The notes below the pieces were generated by a model. The model saw only the letters and a list, made by a program, of their open reading frames with translations, did not search any database and had not been told where the DNA came from. Shown here one piece after another: positions 1 to 8,048 of a stretch of 41,428 nt of DNA (position 1 is the first letter of the stretch; the number at the start of each line of letters is the position of its first letter). A program made the translations under genes and the position numbers. The stretch comes from an uncultured Flavobacteriaceae bacterium (GTDB lineage: Bacteria; Bacteroidota; Bacteroidia; Flavobacteriales; Flavobacteriaceae), in the NCBI GenBank assembly GCA_947500585.1, contig CANMSN010000024.1, positions 1-41,428 of the forward strand. Direction: 5' to 3'.

Positions 1-57
1 CGTCTCTAAAAAACAACTTCGTTGATACAAATCAACTGTATTTAAATCTCTAGTTAT

Positions 58-71
58 GTCGAACTCACGTT
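58..71. repeat. 14-bp element, inverted with the copy at 41354-41367
   Basis: GTCGAACTCACGTT is the exact reverse complement of 41354-41367. It is a dispersed intergenic sequence in this group, so its symmetrical placement may be chance. Confidence 0.5.
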
Positions 72-139
72 ATTTAGCATTTTTCTCTTACAAATACGCA
101 ACCATTCTAAGTTTTACTCATCTAGTAAGAAACTATTAA

Positions 140-577
140 ATGATGATAAAGAAATTAGCCTATTTTCTTGTAATTATTGCACTATGTATTCATTGTAAAG
201 CTGATGATGGTCTACCCGATTGTTCTACCGTTTTATGTGCCGCTCCATTTTTTCTTGTAGATTTAGTTGATAATACCACAAACGAAAACATCATTCTTCA
301 AGATAATATTTCAGAGGCAGCTATTATGATAAGAGACACTTCTGGAAATCTATTTCAATTTACTATTATTAATTCATCAGGCTTACTATATATAGAAAAA
401 AAGGGATCATCAGACTTTTTAGAAATACTAATAGATTCTGAAATAGTTACCAGTTTATCTTTCAACACATCAAAACCTAATACTAAAGAATGCTGCGATT
501 TTGGTAATCTTATTGATGTACAAGTAAACGATAAAACCTTTAATGTGGAAGATAACACCGTTACTATTTCTTTATAA
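140..577 (+). CDS. Small putative lipoprotein, unknown function
   Basis: A 145-residue protein of no family I recognise. The first 19 residues form a hydrophobic export signal ending in a cysteine (IHCK at about 18-20), so it may be a lipoprotein, although this is not a clean lipobox. The mature part contains several cysteines (C28, C33 and a CC pair near 117) and is rich in short beta-strand-like stretches. Two consecutive ATG codons (140 and 143) are possible starts. It is a single gene, followed directly by the promoter block at 593-640 that serves the next gene. No homology-based function can be given; an envelope location is inferred from the N-terminus only. Confidence 0.6.
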   Translation: MMIKKLAYFLVIIALCIHCKADDGLPDCSTVLCAAPFFLVDLVDNTTNENIILQDNISEAAIMIRDTSGNLFQFTIINSSGLLYIEKKGSSDFLEILIDSEIVTSLSFNTSKPNTKECCDFGNLIDVQVNDKTFNVEDNTVTISL

Positions 578-592
578 AACTATTCTAAAAAT

Positions 593-640
593 AAGTACAT
601 ATATGTATTGATTTTTTGGTAAGAAAACTCTAATTTATAT
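593..640 (+). promoter_or_regulatory. Repeated promoter/operator block, copy A
   Basis: Direct repeat TAAGTA-N4-TATGTA abuts a -33 TTG (608-610). A 20-nt spacer (611-630) and a weak -7 box TAATTTAT (631-638) follow. The spacer matches that of copy C (39985-40004) at 18 of 20 positions, so the two are homologous rather than merely similar in consensus. It drives the lipoprotein gene starting at 738 after a leader of about 95 nt. Confidence 0.6.
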
Positions 641-670
641 TACTTGTGCTGAATTTGTTTCAGTATCATT

Positions 671-715
671 AGATATAAAACATTAAAACGATTTCATATC
701 AAGTCGTTACCCAAC
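671..715 (+). repeat. Conserved 5' leader, copy A, ending in inverted-repeat core
   Basis: This leader segment (TATAAAACATTAAAACG... up to TATCAAG) aligns with 40024-40067 and with the relic at 30091-30131. It ends in GTTACCCAAC (706-715), which is the exact reverse complement of GTTGGGTAAC at 1327-1336, just past the stop codon of the gene it precedes. Confidence 0.55.
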
Positions 716-737
716 ATTTGATAAAACTCGAATTAAA

Positions 738-1322
738 ATGAAAGTAAATAACCATATTGTATTTTTTTTCCTCATCATAATCTCTCTTCAATCTTGTATG
801 CCAGAGGATAAGTATTATAACTTAAGTGATGATGCTAAAGAATTTTTATTTTTTGAATTAGACGATACATTTAAACTAAGAAATTTAAGCACAGATGAAA
901 TTATCACGTTAAAAATTATATCAAAAGAAATTGAGCACTATGCAGATGGTGGAATATCACACATTTCATTTGGACCAAGTGCAGATGTCTATATTGAGCG
1001 AGGAGAATATATTTTTACTGATGATTCGAATTGTTACACTGGAAGTGTGATAATTGAAGCGAGAAGAGACGGGAGTTTTGAATTTTCGATTAGAACTGGT
1101 GATTGCTTTGGTGAATATCTAGCTACACCTGAATTTAACAGTCTCAAATTTGAATTCAGTGATGAGATTATTTCGATAAATGTAAATGGTATTGAATATA
1201 CAAAAACATATATTCTAAATACAGTTAATAATGCAATCGTCAATACCATATTTTACACAAAAGAGAAAGGAATTATACAAATAAATGATAATCAATCAAC
1301 TGTATTTACCATAACTGAATAA
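738..1322 (+). CDS. Putative lipoprotein in a cassette-like module
   Basis: A 194-residue protein with a clear lipoprotein signal: lysine near the N-terminus, a hydrophobic core (about residues 8-18) and LQSC with the lipid-acceptor cysteine at residue 20. The mature part is a predicted all-beta protein with no recognised domain. It has its own promoter block (593-640) and is bracketed by the perfect 10-bp inverted repeat GTTACCCAAC (706-715) and GTTGGGTAAC (1327-1336), the latter 4 nt after the stop codon. This suggests a self-contained one-gene cassette. Envelope location is inferred from the signal; the function is unknown. Confidence 0.65.
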   Translation: MKVNNHIVFFFLIIISLQSCMPEDKYYNLSDDAKEFLFFELDDTFKLRNLSTDEIITLKIISKEIEHYADGGISHISFGPSADVYIERGEYIFTDDSNCYTGSVIIEARRDGSFEFSIRTGDCFGEYLATPEFNSLKFEFSDEIISINVNGIEYTKTYILNTVNNAIVNTIFYTKEKGIIQINDNQSTVFTITE

Positions 1323-1326
1323 AAAC

Positions 1327-1336
1327 GTTGGGTAAC
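1327..1336 (+). repeat. 3' core of the inverted repeat flanking the lipoprotein gene
   Basis: GTTGGGTAAC is perfectly complementary to 706-715. In RNA the two could pair and enclose the whole reading frame. Confidence 0.5.
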
Positions 1337-1386
1337 AATGGTAACCGCTATTACGAGTCCGATAGGTGAAATACTAAAAAAAACAC

Positions 1387-2547
1387 TTACTTCAAACTCC
1401 TCAAAATAAAATCTACCTTTTTATTCGTGTTTTTATTCTCTGCAAAAGCATCTGTAATATGTTTTGAAGGTACTGCGTAACCTTTTTTAATGAGCGATTC
1501 AATAGCGTCTGCATACTCCAAAGTCACTTTACCGGTAAGCAACACACTTAAATCTTTACCAGAATGGTAGTAATCGTATACTTTTTTTAGTCCTGACAAA
1601 TACAAATAGTCTTTAGTGAATCCGCCACCACGATGCGCTCGAAGGGTTATATAAAAAGCACTTTCTCTATCTAAATCGTATTGATTGTGCAACAACCTAA
1701 ACGTTCTAGAAAACGGATAGCCTTTTGCTAAACTATCTACCACAATAACACGATATGCCAATTCTTTTAATCGGGTTATGGTTAAATTATTGCTCATATA
1801 TTCCGAAAAAACAGCTAGTCCCTCTTGGGTTTCTTCATTATTGGGAAAGCCATGAGAAAATATTTTAAGAGGATGTAGTAAACCATTCATCGTGGTTACC
1901 ATATGCACACCAATTTCATGATTGGTTAATACCGCAATTTCATTATCTGAATACGTATGGTTGGCATTTAACACCAAGGTTTTGGTATTATTGAGCACCA
2001 TAGCAATAGCTGAAATCTTATCGGAAAACCCAATATTATAACTAAAATCGTATTTCGTGGAAAACTCTTTAAAAAACACTTCAGATTCTTTAGCACTATA
2101 CTTGGGTTGAAACATGGAAACATCTTTATTCTCATCTTCAAAATGCAGAATAAATTTGGCGTTTTCAACGTCGTTTTCAGTTGGTGTTCCAAAACAATGC
2201 AAACAATCGTAATAAAACTTCCTACCTGTTCCAATAGTTTCTATACATTGTATTAAACCCGAATAGGCATAAATAATATCTTCGTATAGATTCCTAATCT
2301 CATCATCTTCAATACGCTCTAAAGGTTGTGTAAAAAGCTCACGATGGAGTTTAAACTTATCGAAATTGATGTTTGGATATTTAAAAACAGGATCTGTAAG
2401 GTATTTAGAAGCAAAAAAACGTTCTTTTTCTTCTTCAATATTTATAGGATTTACATAACTTAATAGCTCAATTTGCTTTACTAGCACATCGATATTTTTG
2501 TCGATTTCCAAAAGCGCTTGAGTTTCTATAGTATCATCAATCTTCAT
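1387..2547 (-). CDS. DUF1704 / MATCAP-like metallocarboxypeptidase (QEGLA-motif protein)
   Basis: A 386-residue member of the family usually labelled 'flavohemoglobin expression-modulating QEGLA motif protein' (DUF1704). The signature is visible: HEIGVH at residues 210-215 (HExxxH zinc ligands and catalytic Glu) and QEGLA at 241-245, which supplies a further ligand. Eukaryotic members (MATCAP and relatives) are carboxypeptidases that trim the C-terminus of tubulin; the bacterial substrate is unknown. There is no signal peptide, so it is probably cytoplasmic. It is the last gene of a tight minus-strand operon: only 2 nt separate it from the N-formylglutamate amidohydrolase-like gene, and a GshB-like ATP-grasp ligase lies upstream. 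That context suggests removal of an amino acid from a peptide or small conjugate, which is inference. Confidence 0.85.
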   Translation of the reverse strand: MKIDDTIETQALLEIDKNIDVLVKQIELLSYVNPINIEEEKERFFASKYLTDPVFKYPNINFDKFKLHRELFTQPLERIEDDEIRNLYEDIIYAYSGLIQCIETIGTGRKFYYDCLHCFGTPTENDVENAKFILHFEDENKDVSMFQPKYSAKESEVFFKEFSTKYDFSYNIGFSDKISAIAMVLNNTKTLVLNANHTYSDNEIAVLTNHEIGVHMVTTMNGLLHPLKIFSHGFPNNEETQEGLAVFSEYMSNNLTITRLKELAYRVIVVDSLAKGYPFSRTFRLLHNQYDLDRESAFYITLRAHRGGGFTKDYLYLSGLKKVYDYYHSGKDLSVLLTGKVTLEYADAIESLIKKGYAVPSKHITDAFAENKNTNKKVDFILRSLK

Positions 2548-2549
2548 AA

Positions 2550-3380
2550 TTACTTCTTAAACCTGTTATAAACCTGTTGCGCATGTTCTGGAATACGAGT
2601 TTTTAATTCACTTTCAACAGTTTTAACTACTTCTGGGAATATAATCTGCTCATATTCATCACAATACACCTTTGCGATTTCAGTTGCCAAAACTAAGGTG
2701 TTTTTAAAGTTTTTCGTAATATATTTTAAGAAATATCCATTTCCTTGAAACGTATCATTAATTAATGAAGTAGATTTTATAGGGTTGGGGAATTTAATTT
2801 CCGATAAACTTTTTCGCCAACTCTCAACAACATCTCCAAAACGGTCGCTATCAATATTTGATGTTCCTAAATTCCAAGTAGGCACTTCCCTATCCCATCG
2901 TTTCCAGTTGTAGCTATGCATATCGTAAACGGTACAAAATCCAAATTTAGATTCTAAAGTCTGAATTAATGCATCTGTAACTTTATAAAAATTAGCATGT
3001 TTTTGTAAACTTTTGGCTTTCATGGGTTCAGAAAGTGGAGTTTTCCATAATGCCTTACCCCAAGCTGTAACAAAAACCGCATCATTGGGCGCACGATTTA
3101 AATCGTACTCAAAACGTGAATCGCAACCTGCAATAACTATAGGATGCGATTTTATCATGTTTTTCGTCTCAGGGTCTCCCTCATACCAACGTTCGTATTC
3201 GGTATGAATGCAATTATTCCAAAGCTCTTTTCTAAATTGATGTCCGTCGTGAATTGCTGCACAAGCATAAGGCACATAGTCATCAATTTTTATAGTAAAT
3301 GAATAGTCTGAAGATACAGCTTCAAAAGTATCACCATTTACAATTTTAGATATAATATCTTTTACTGAAAGCTTTAGCAT
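2550..3380 (-). CDS. N-formylglutamate amidohydrolase-like enzyme
   Basis: A 276-residue protein of the N-formylglutamate amidohydrolase (HutG-type) fold, related to zinc-dependent amidohydrolases. Visible motifs are IHDGH (43-47), DSRFEYDLNR (87-96) and DMHSYN (153-158), matching the metal-binding His/Asp/Glu set of the family. No histidine-utilisation genes are nearby, so a role in histidine breakdown is not supported. Instead the gene is sandwiched between a sulfurtransferase (3 nt upstream) and the DUF1704 peptidase (2 nt downstream). This suggests it removes an acyl group from, or cleaves an amide in, an amino-acid conjugate made by the operon's ATP-grasp ligase (inference). No signal peptide is seen. 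Confidence 0.82.
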   Translation of the reverse strand: MLKLSVKDIISKIVNGDTFEAVSSDYSFTIKIDDYVPYACAAIHDGHQFRKELWNNCIHTEYERWYEGDPETKNMIKSHPIVIAGCDSRFEYDLNRAPNDAVFVTAWGKALWKTPLSEPMKAKSLQKHANFYKVTDALIQTLESKFGFCTVYDMHSYNWKRWDREVPTWNLGTSNIDSDRFGDVVESWRKSLSEIKFPNPIKSTSLINDTFQGNGYFLKYITKNFKNTLVLATEIAKVYCDEYEQIIFPEVVKTVESELKTRIPEHAQQVYNRFKK

Positions 3381-3383
3381 AAT

Positions 3384-4205
3384 TTATTCTTTAACCAAAC
3401 TTCCCCATTCCGTCCAAGAACCATCGTAAACAGAAATATTTTTATAACCTGAAATTTCTGCTCCTAAAGCTAACACACAGGCTGTTAGTCCTGAACCACA
3501 AGAAAAAATAATATTGTCATTTTTATTAGCTACCATATAAAAAGCTTTAGCCAACTCTTTTTTAGAGTTTAAAACACCATTTTCTAACAAATCTGTAAAT
3601 GGTAAATTTTTAGAATTCGGAATAGTTCCCATGCGCAAACCTACTCTAGGTTCGGGCTCTGTACAATTGAAACGTCCTGCAGAACGTGCATCTATAATAT
3701 TATGTGTTTTATTTTCAGAAGCCTTTTTAACATCTTCAAAAAAAGACATGTATTGTGGCTGATAATTTGCCTTAAAATCACCCTGTTCACCTTCATAAAC
3801 AGTCATGGGCTCTGTATTGTATTTGGCTTTTAACCATGCAGGAAATCCGCCATCTAAAACCGCAACGTTGTTATATCCAAAAGCTTTAAAGAGCCACCAA
3901 ACACGGGCACTGGAGTATATACCTTTATCATCATAAACTACAATAGCACTGTCGTTATTTATTCCTAATGCTCTAGCTTCTTTTTGAAATTGTTCTTCTG
4001 ATGGAAATGCGCTTGGAAAAGGATCAGAGGTATTACTGAATTTGTTTTTAATATCAAAAAACCTAGTGTTTGGTATTTGTTTTTGGGTGGCATCAAATAC
4101 TTTATTAATAGTACCTTCTAAAATAACAAGATTTGTAGCATTTAAATGGTCATGAAGCCATTCAACGGAAACTGCAGGAGATTTTAAAATAATAGTAGAA
4201 CTCAT
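3384..4205 (-). CDS. 3-mercaptopyruvate/thiosulfate sulfurtransferase
   Basis: A 273-residue protein with tandem rhodanese domains. The N-terminal inactive domain carries YDDKGIYSSARVWW (91-104). The C-terminal active domain has the catalytic Cys236 in the loop CGSGLTA (236-242). That loop resembles mercaptopyruvate sulfurtransferase (CGSGVT) more than thiosulfate rhodanese (CRKGVT), so SseA-type activity on 3-mercaptopyruvate is the better guess. The length is typical of the family. It lies in the operon with the GshB-like ligase (26 nt upstream) and the amidohydrolase (3 nt downstream), which hints at thiol or sulfur metabolism for the operon. Confidence 0.9.
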   Translation of the reverse strand: MSSTIILKSPAVSVEWLHDHLNATNLVILEGTINKVFDATQKQIPNTRFFDIKNKFSNTSDPFPSAFPSEEQFQKEARALGINNDSAIVVYDDKGIYSSARVWWLFKAFGYNNVAVLDGGFPAWLKAKYNTEPMTVYEGEQGDFKANYQPQYMSFFEDVKKASENKTHNIIDARSAGRFNCTEPEPRVGLRMGTIPNSKNLPFTDLLENGVLNSKKELAKAFYMVANKNDNIIFSCGSGLTACVLALGAEISGYKNISVYDGSWTEWGSLVKE

Positions 4206-4231
4206 TTCGAATTATTCTTTAATCTTATAAG

Positions 4232-5269
4232 CTATGCGTCTTGTACTGTTTTTCTAAGTCTGGTTCGTCTATCAAAAGCTTGGAGCTTATCTAAAACTTT
4301 CATCTCTAAAAAGTCTATGACTTTTTCCTCTATTTTAACTTTAAGTTTATATACTTTATTTATGTATGTAATGCCACCCGGCGACATCACATTTACCTCA
4401 ACTAGCTTTCCGCCAATAACATCAATACCCACAAAGTAAAGTCCGTCGTTTACTAATTTAGGTCCTATTTGTTTGCATAAGGCTTTTTCCGATTTAGTCA
4501 GGGTGTGACGTTGTACACTGCCTCCAGCTGAAACGTTAGAACGGTGATCGTCATTTCCTGGAACACGTTTCATGGCTCCAACAGGTTCTCCGTTTAAAAT
4601 TAAAATACGAACATCACCTTGGTCTGCACCTTCAATATAGTCTTGAAGAATCACATAACTTGAAGTACCATCACTATTATGTATATAAAAATCAAGTAAT
4701 GAATTAATATTACTCATTGCAGATTTTTCAATTAAAATAACACCTGAACCACCAAAACCATTTAAGGGTTTTAAGATCATTTTATCTGCTTTAGATTCTT
4801 TGATCTGCTTGATTAAATATCTTTTACTTTTTGATACATGTGTAGCGGGTATAATATTACTATGTGCATCACCAAATGCTGCTGTGTATAATTTATTGTT
4901 TGCCTCTCTCATCCCTTCTAAAGAATTCATGATAAAGACATCATCTTTAACAGAATCTAAAAAATTAAGCATAATAGGATCTAGAGGCGGATTAGCTCTA
5001 AAGAAAATAACATCAAAACCAGCTAGTGGAAGCATTTCTTCTCGCAAATCGGCTTTTTTATAAAATGATTTTAACGAACTTGGTGTTTTATCCATGCGCC
5101 CTATAACGGTACAGTTAGCGGTAGTCACACTATTTCGGATGGTTAAATCTGCAGGCACGCACATGGCTACACCATGGTTTCGTTTAACACATTCTTTTAT
5201 TAAGGCTAGCGTTGTATCGTTCTCAGGATCTATTTCTTCCCACTTGTACATTATAAAACAAACGTTCAT
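4232..5269 (-). CDS. Glutathione synthetase-like ATP-grasp ligase
   Basis: A 345-residue ATP-grasp protein resembling prokaryotic glutathione synthetase (GshB, about 315 residues). The ATP-binding loop KPLNGFGGSG lies at 167-176, the adenine/metal region QDYIEGADQGDVR at 209-221, the glycine/phosphate loop RSNVSAGGS at 243-251, and the metal-binding end of the fold (EVNVMSPGG) at 291-299. The family joins an amino acid to a carboxylate on a (gamma-glutamyl) peptide with ATP. No gshA-type glutamate-cysteine ligase is in the window, so the true substrate is open. It is the first gene of the operon reaching to 1387; a possible -7 box lies at 5341-5348. Confidence 0.85.
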   Translation of the reverse strand: MNVCFIMYKWEEIDPENDTTLALIKECVKRNHGVAMCVPADLTIRNSVTTANCTVIGRMDKTPSSLKSFYKKADLREEMLPLAGFDVIFFRANPPLDPIMLNFLDSVKDDVFIMNSLEGMREANNKLYTAAFGDAHSNIIPATHVSKSKRYLIKQIKESKADKMILKPLNGFGGSGVILIEKSAMSNINSLLDFYIHNSDGTSSYVILQDYIEGADQGDVRILILNGEPVGAMKRVPGNDDHRSNVSAGGSVQRHTLTKSEKALCKQIGPKLVNDGLYFVGIDVIGGKLVEVNVMSPGGITYINKVYKLKVKIEEKVIDFLEMKVLDKLQAFDRRTRLRKTVQDA

Positions 5270-5305
5270 TTTTTATATATTTATAATATTACTAAACTAA
5301 TTTAA

Positions 5306-5330
5306 GATCCTTCGCCAAGGCTCAGGATAA
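5306..5330. repeat. REP-like palindromic element
   Basis: An imperfect palindrome built on ATCCTTCGCC and its counterpart GGCTCAGGAT, of the dispersed 'ATCCTGAGC...GAAGGAT' kind. It lies in the 5' leader of the ATP-grasp operon. Confidence 0.5.
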
Positions 5331-5340
5331 GCGATTCAAA

Positions 5341-5348
5341 CAAATTTA
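5341..5348 (-). promoter_or_regulatory. Possible -7 box for the ATP-grasp operon
   Basis: CAAATTTA on the plus strand reads TAAATTTG on the minus strand, a full match to the Bacteroidota -7 consensus TAnnTTTG, 72 nt before the start codon at 5269. No good -33 TTG is seen, so this is tentative. Confidence 0.35.
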
Positions 5349-5368
5349 TGAAAAATTTGATTCTCTGC

Positions 5369-6688
5369 TTATTTTACTTCATCGTAATGGTCATTCCATT
5401 CTTTTGGTTTAGGATCGTGTAGTTTTCCTAACGATTTGGCCACTATCATAGATACCGTGGCATCTCCTGTAACGTTCACTACTGTTCTACACATATCTAA
5501 AGGTCTATCTACAGCAAAAATAAGTGCTAAACCAATTGGTAATAATTCGGCAGGAAACCCAATAGATTCTAAAACAATAACTAACATAACCATACCAGCA
5601 CTTGGTACAGCAGCACTTCCAATAGACGCCAAAAGCGCAGTTAATACAATAACTAACTGATTTGTAAAGGTTAATCCTTCTGGCCAAATAACCTGCATAA
5701 TAAACACCGCGGCAATTCCTTGGTATAAACTCGTACCATCCATATTAACTGTTGCACCAACAGGTAAAACAAAACCTGACACTTCTTTATCTACACCTAA
5801 ATGCTCTTCAACACGCTCCATAGTTACAGGAAGTGTTGCCGCACTACTACTCGTTGAAAATGCTAACAATTGTGCAGGACTTATTTGTTTTAAAAACCAC
5901 ATAGGCGATTTTTTGGCATAAACACTAACCAGAATCAAATAGAAACCAATCATTATAATTAATCCGCCGACAACACAAAAAGCGTAGTACAGTAATTTTA
6001 TCAAAATTTCAACGTCATCAAAAGCGATAATCACATTTGCTAAAAGTGCAAAAACTGCATAGGGTGCAAATAGCATAATTAAATCTACCATTTTCATAAC
6101 TACTTCATTCAATGAATCAAAGAATTTCACCAAAGGTTTTGCCTTTTTATCTCCAATTAGTAATAAACAAATTCCAACAAACAGAGCGAAGAATATCACT
6201 TGAAGCATCGAAGCTTCAGCAAACGATTTAAAAATATTACTTGGAAAAATATCAACTAAAGCTTGTAACGGGCCTGCTTCTTGAGTAACTTTTGCTTTAC
6301 CAATCATTACATCTGCTTTATCAGCATATGTGATTTTTATTTTTTCAATGGTTTCTTTGGACATACCATCACCTGGCTTAAACACATTTACAATACTTAA
6401 ACCAATAACAATAGCCACCAAAGTAGTAGCAATATAAATACCTATGGTACGTAATCCCATAGATTTAATTTTAGAAATGTCTTTTAAATCGGAAATTCCT
6501 TTTATTAAAGACGCCAAAATTAATGGCACTGCAATAAGCTTAAGAAGATTGATGAATATGGTACCAAAAGGTGCAATCCAATTGGTTACAAAACCTTTTC
6601 CACCATCAACGGAATTCATAATAAAACCAAAAATGATTCCGAGAACCATTCCTATAATAATCTTCCAGTGCAACGCTAGTTTTTTCAT
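5369..6688 (-). CDS. Dicarboxylate/amino acid:cation symporter (GltP/DctA family)
   Basis: A 439-residue inner-membrane transporter of the DAACS (SLC1) family, which takes up glutamate, aspartate or C4-dicarboxylates with protons or sodium. Visible family signatures are the serine-rich re-entrant hairpin TSSSAATLP (279-287) and NMDGTS (315-320) in transmembrane segment 7, followed by the second hairpin region with a helix rich in Ala/Ser/Gly. Multiple membrane segments span residues 8-400. Residues about 105-140 form an extended loop between early membrane helices. It ends 99 nt upstream of the ATP-grasp gene on the same strand; read-through is possible but unproven. Exact substrate cannot be decided from sequence alone. 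Confidence 0.92.
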   Translation of the reverse strand: MKKLALHWKIIIGMVLGIIFGFIMNSVDGGKGFVTNWIAPFGTIFINLLKLIAVPLILASLIKGISDLKDISKIKSMGLRTIGIYIATTLVAIVIGLSIVNVFKPGDGMSKETIEKIKITYADKADVMIGKAKVTQEAGPLQALVDIFPSNIFKSFAEASMLQVIFFALFVGICLLLIGDKKAKPLVKFFDSLNEVVMKMVDLIMLFAPYAVFALLANVIIAFDDVEILIKLLYYAFCVVGGLIIMIGFYLILVSVYAKKSPMWFLKQISPAQLLAFSTSSSAATLPVTMERVEEHLGVDKEVSGFVLPVGATVNMDGTSLYQGIAAVFIMQVIWPEGLTFTNQLVIVLTALLASIGSAAVPSAGMVMLVIVLESIGFPAELLPIGLALIFAVDRPLDMCRTVVNVTGDATVSMIVAKSLGKLHDPKPKEWNDHYDEVK

Positions 6689-7002
6689 GTACTATTTTTT
6701 CTTTCTAAGTTGCAACAAGATAAGTATTTTAAAATTTATGTGAAGAATTTATGGCTAGGTTTCTTTCACACTTCTCTTTTTTGGACTTTACGTTTTTCCA
6801 AAAATTAGATTTTTGTGATACCAATGGAGTAAACTTCAATATTTTACTTAAAAAAACCTAACGAATACCACCCTAATTATCTTCTAGAACTATAAGAATC
6901 AAATTAATATCACATTTAGCCAAACATTTTTAAGCTCTTATAGAAATTATTCTTTAATAAACTAAATGAAGAAAATATACCTTCTTGATTGAATTTCAAT
7001 TA
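6689..7002. other. Intergenic region with no recognised feature
   Basis: About 314 nt of AT-rich sequence between the symporter start and the end of the T9SS protein gene. I see no open frame of coding character, strong hairpin or repeat. It must contain the symporter promoter, but no full TAnnTTTG match was found on the minus strand. Confidence 0.5.
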
Positions 7003-8007
7003 CTACATCTTAATAAATTTAGTTGTAGAGTAATCTTCAACATTTAAAAAATAAATCCCTTTTGATAGATTACTAATTGATAGTTCTTGATTGACAAGTT
7101 TTCCTGAAACTATTTTTTCACCTAAAGTATTATATATAATGTAGTTTTTATTAATTGAAACGATTGGCAGTTTCAAATAACTCGTGGCTGGATTTGGGTA
7201 TAATTTTAAATTATCAAGACTATTATTGCTAGAACTAAGAATACTACTCACATTATAAGTTGGAGAAGACACATTTATCTGCCCTGATTTTGTTTTTGAG
7301 CTTTTATCTGCAGTGTCTGATACTGTAACTATCATTTCAACTCTATAGTTACCTACTTGACTAGCTGTGAAAGTTCTATTAGTTTCACCACTAATTGAAG
7401 TTTGAGTATCCGCATTGATCCATTGGTAAGTATCTGCTTCTATATTGGTACTAAGCGTATTTCCGTCTACTATTAATGTATTATCTATATTAATCGCATT
7501 TATAATTATTACATTAGAAGTGTAAATACAACCATAAGAATCTTGCACAGTTACTTCATAAACACCTCCTTGTAAATCTGAAAATATATTTTGAGACTGA
7601 TAGGCGCTACTATCAATGGCATATACATATGGAGGTCTACCTCCAGTGGCATAAGTTTCAATAACACCACTTGGTTCATTACCTGAGTCTGTAAATTCTA
7701 TAACTACTAATAAAGGGACTGGTTCTGAAATAGTAACAGTACCAATAGCTAGTGTTCCCTCAGCATCTACTACATTTATAGTATAAACACCAGCACACAA
7801 AGAATCAAAAGTATTTGAATTTTGATATGCAGAACCATCTATTGAATATTGATATGGAGCTACTCCTCCAGTTACATATACTTCAAAGTAACCATTACAA
7901 TCACCTTCACAACCTACTTCTACAACTAAATCTATAACTTCCAACTCTTGCGAAAAAGTATTATACGAGAAGAATAATAAACAAAGTAATGAAAACGCTT
8001 TTTTCAT
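7003..8007 (-). CDS. T9SS-secreted surface protein with SprB-type repeats
   Basis: A 334-residue protein with an N-terminal signal peptide (about 1-19, ending FSQ). Two SprB-type repeats follow (about 30-85 and 100-160), each carrying a GG-x-PPY/APY-x-Y-x-IDxSAYQ core and ending G-VYEVTV-D. A beta-sandwich-like segment comes next, then a type A C-terminal sorting domain from residue 267 (LYPNP...GIYFLNVE...KFIKM). The sorting domain directs export by the type IX secretion system and attachment to the cell surface. SprB repeats occur in gliding adhesins, but this protein is short and lacks the many repeats of true SprB, so a small surface adhesin is the safest reading. It is transcribed alone. 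Confidence 0.9.
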   Translation of the reverse strand: MKKAFSLLCLLFFSYNTFSQELEVIDLVVEVGCEGDCNGYFEVYVTGGVAPYQYSIDGSAYQNSNTFDSLCAGVYTINVVDAEGTLAIGTVTISEPVPLLVVIEFTDSGNEPSGVIETYATGGRPPYVYAIDSSAYQSQNIFSDLQGGVYEVTVQDSYGCIYTSNVIIINAINIDNTLIVDGNTLSTNIEADTYQWINADTQTSISGETNRTFTASQVGNYRVEMIVTVSDTADKSSKTKSGQINVSSPTYNVSSILSSSNNSLDNLKLYPNPATSYLKLPIVSINKNYIIYNTLGEKIVSGKLVNQELSISNLSKGIYFLNVEDYSTTKFIKM

Positions 8008-8048
8008 AGGTAAAGGTTAAAAATTAATAAGCTCAAAGTAAATAACTT

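Noticed and set aside
706-1336. Classical integron attC/attI sites around the lipoprotein gene
   Set aside because: The cores resemble GTTRRRY/RYYYAAC, but they bracket the gene in the order RYYYAAC-gene-GTTRRRY, opposite to a normal cassette, and no integrase gene is in the window.
2550-3380. Histidine degradation (hutG) assignment
   Set aside because: No hutH, hutU or hutI gene is nearby; the operon partners are a ligase, a sulfurtransferase and a peptidase.
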